Assembly: GCF_000786695.1 (NCBI RefSeq)
Contig: NZ_CP009962.1
Coordinates: 3,906,001-3,970,000, forward strand
Origin: Collimonas arenae
GTDB lineage: Bacteria > Pseudomonadota > Gammaproteobacteria > Burkholderiales > Burkholderiaceae_D
Length of the DNA stretch: 64,000 nt
Reading direction: 5' to 3'
The position numbers and the translations under genes were made by a program. How positions within the stretch are numbered: the stretch's first letter is position 1; every line of letters begins with the position of its first letter. Shown in pieces: positions 59,721 through 64,000 of the stretch. A model generated the notes under the pieces. The model did no database searches and was not told the origin of the DNA. It saw nothing but the letters and a program-made list of their open reading frames with translations.

Positions 59721-60101
59721 TCAATGTTGCGGTTTCTTGGCCCGTTCCTCCGGCACTGCAACCGCCACCGTTTTCTCCACGGCAGTCAGTTCTGGATTCG
59801 GCGGTGCCGGCGCATCGGCCGGATTACCGTTTGGATCGAGAATCTGGATAAAAATCTCATCCTGCTTGATCATGCCCAACTCAGTCCGCGCACGTTCTTC
59901 AACTGCGCCGGTACCCTCTTTCAAATCATGGACTTCCGAATCCAGCTTGGCGTTGCGAGCCTTTAATTCGGCGACCTTGTCGTGTGCAGTATGTACCTGC
60001 TGATCCATATCCCAGACGCGCAGCCAACCGCCCTTGCCTAGCCAGAGCGGATACTGGACAAGCAACAGAAGGAGAGTCAGGCAAATTGCAATTAGGCGCA
60101 T
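59721..60101 (-). CDS. ftsB: Cell division protein FtsB
   Basis: A 126-residue bitopic divisome protein that forms a complex with FtsL and FtsQ. A membrane segment covers about 4-20 ([19 protein letters not shown]), then a coiled coil covers about 32-70 ([31 protein letters not shown]), then [23 protein letters not shown], the conserved FtsB end. The Ala/Pro-rich tail of about 35 residues is longer than in E. coli FtsB. It lies downstream of eno, as in other betaproteobacteria. Confidence 0.95.
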   Translation of the reverse strand: MRLIAICLTLLLLLVQYPLWLGKGGWLRVWDMDQQVHTAHDKVAELKARNAKLDSEVHDLKEGTGAVEERARTELGMIKQDEIFIQILDPNGNPADAPAPPNPELTAVEKTVAVAVPEERAKKPQH

Positions 60102-60146
60102 CGATTGTATGGGATTACTTGAAACTTCCTGCCAGTCAATGGAATT

Positions 60147-60181
60147 CAGGGTAATTCATCGCATAACGATCAATTACCCTG
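60147..60181. other. Hairpin in the eno-ftsB gap
   Basis: CAGGGTAATT (60147-60156) and AATTACCCTG (60172-60181) are perfect 10-bp arms. A TGCCAGTCA sequence occurs on both sides (60130-60138 and 60180-60188). It could attenuate transcription from eno into ftsB. Confidence 0.5.
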
Positions 60182-60189
60182 CCAGTCAT

Positions 60190-61506
<1,317 letters not shown>

Positions 61507-61595
61507 TTAAAACCATTTGCGGGGACAAGGTTCATGCGGCGCCGCATCCTGGTATAGCGGCAGCCATATAGTCATCCTCGTCCAGCCTCAAGCAA

Positions 61596-62450
61596 TCAAC
61601 CGAAATTGCTTTCGATAAAGCCATTCTTTTTGACGACCCGGTCCAGGTCTATCATGGTCGACAACAATTCTTTGATGCGTCCCAGCGGCACCGCGTTCGG
61701 GCCATCCGATTTGGCTTCGGCCGGATTCGGATGGGTTTCCATGAACACACCTGACACGCCGACTGCAATCGCTGCGCGCGCCAATACCGGCACGAATTCG
61801 CGCTGGCCGCCGGAGGTGCTGCCCTGGCCGCCCGGCAATTGTACCGAGTGAGTGGCATCGAACACCACCGGGCAACCGGTTTCGCGCATGATCGCCAGTG
61901 AGCGCATGTCGGATACCAGGTTGTTGTAGCCGAACGATGCACCACGTTCGCAAGCCATGAAATTATCTTCCGGCAAGCCAGCTTCGCGTGCAGCAGCGCG
62001 CGCTTTGGCGATGACGTTGATCATGTCGTGCGGCGCCAGGAACTGGCCCTTCTTGATATTCACCGGCTTGCCGGACTGCGCGCAAGCATTGATGAAATCG
62101 GTCTGGCGGCACAGGAAAGCCGGCGTCTGTAAAACGTCGACCACTGCTGCCACCGGCTTGATTTCATCAATTTCATGAATATCGGTCAGCACCGGCACGC
62201 CGATTTGCGCTTTGACTTCGGCCAGGATCTCCAGCCCCTTGTCCATGCCGAGACCGCGGAACGACGCGCCGGACGAACGGTTAGCCTTATCGAAAGACGA
62301 TTTGTAAATGAAATTGATGCCCAGCTCGCTGGTGATCTCTTTCAGTTTGCCGGCGGTATCCAGCGCCATCTGGCGCGATTCGATCACGCACGGACCGGCG
62401 ATCAGGAAAAACGGCTGATCCAGACCAATGTCAAAGCCACAAAGTTTCAT
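61596..62450 (-). CDS. kdsA: 3-deoxy-8-phosphooctulonate synthase
   Basis: A 284-residue TIM-barrel enzyme that condenses phosphoenolpyruvate with arabinose 5-phosphate for lipopolysaccharide Kdo synthesis. [11 protein letters not shown] (15-25), [12 protein letters not shown] (about 49-60), [25 protein letters not shown] and [11 protein letters not shown] are family landmarks. It lies between pyrG (9 bp) and eno (122 bp), a common arrangement in proteobacteria. Confidence 0.99.
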   Translation of the reverse strand: MKLCGFDIGLDQPFFLIAGPCVIESRQMALDTAGKLKEITSELGINFIYKSSFDKANRSSGASFRGLGMDKGLEILAEVKAQIGVPVLTDIHEIDEIKPVAAVVDVLQTPAFLCRQTDFINACAQSGKPVNIKKGQFLAPHDMINVIAKARAAAREAGLPEDNFMACERGASFGYNNLVSDMRSLAIMRETGCPVVFDATHSVQLPGGQGSTSGGQREFVPVLARAAIAVGVSGVFMETHPNPAEAKSDGPNAVPLGRIKELLSTMIDLDRVVKKNGFIESNFG

Positions 62451-62459
62451 GCTTTTTCC

Positions 62460-64000
<1,541 letters not shown>

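Overview
The window is about 64 kb of bacterial chromosome with a housekeeping character. Protein content and gene order point to a betaproteobacterium of the order Burkholderiales, most likely family Oxalobacteraceae and possibly Collimonas. The support is a neutral porin of the Burkholderia type, the dapC-dapD-pilU-dapE-prmB string, ilvBNC followed by psd, pssA and leuA, pyrG-kdsA-eno-ftsB, and an ECF sigma factor followed by DUF3619, DUF3106 and RDD genes. The genus is an inference. No rRNA, tRNA, prophage, CRISPR array or intact insertion sequence was seen.

Layout. 0.2-5 kb: a LysR/YeiH divergent pair, a zinc alcohol dehydrogenase and a major porin. 5-17 kb, minus strand: rpiA, a CPA2 antiporter, def, galU, ligA, a ZipA-like gene and smc. 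17-25 kb, plus strand: lysine/diaminopimelate genes dapC, dapD and dapE with a pilus retraction ATPase and a thioredoxin-fold reductase between them, then a methyltransferase gene broken by two in-frame stops, then prmB. 25-29.5 kb: an ABC-F ATPase, a DUF2520 protein and two components of a polar amino acid ABC transporter. 29.5-33.5 kb, minus: ppk1, a site-2 protease and a DUF2167 protein. 33.8-40.8 kb: a two-way catabolic cluster (GntP permease, RidA, N-acyl-D-amino-acid deacylase, RpiR regulator; divergent PLP D-amino acid dehydratase-like enzyme and KDG-kinase-like PfkB protein). 41-44 kb: a MocR regulator, a small DUF2917-like protein, ChaC and a 0.4 kb stretch of palindromes. 44-54 kb, minus: branched-chain amino acid and phospholipid genes with a K+ channel and envelope proteins. 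54.8-57 kb: a sigma factor operon. 57-64 kb: a ferritin-like DUF455 protein, a gamma carbonic anhydrase, Hsp33, and the ftsB/eno/kdsA/pyrG string; pyrG runs off the right edge.

The most interesting system is the 33.8-40.8 kb cluster. Its members fit one route better than simple D-amino acid use: import of an amino-sugar acid by GntP, removal of the N-acetyl group, PLP-dependent dehydration/deamination with RidA clearing the imine, and phosphorylation of the resulting 2-keto-3-deoxygluconate. That would let the cell use N-acetylglucosaminate, the end product of oxidised chitin. A perfect palindrome between the two arms is the likely RpiR operator.

Other observations include a dispersed palindromic element with three copies, matching ends and 3-bp TTA/TAA flanking repeats; a diverged copy of the last codons of ilvC lying behind the real ilvC; a leader mini-ORF with a terminator-like hairpin ahead of smc; and a Pho-box-like promoter before ppk1.
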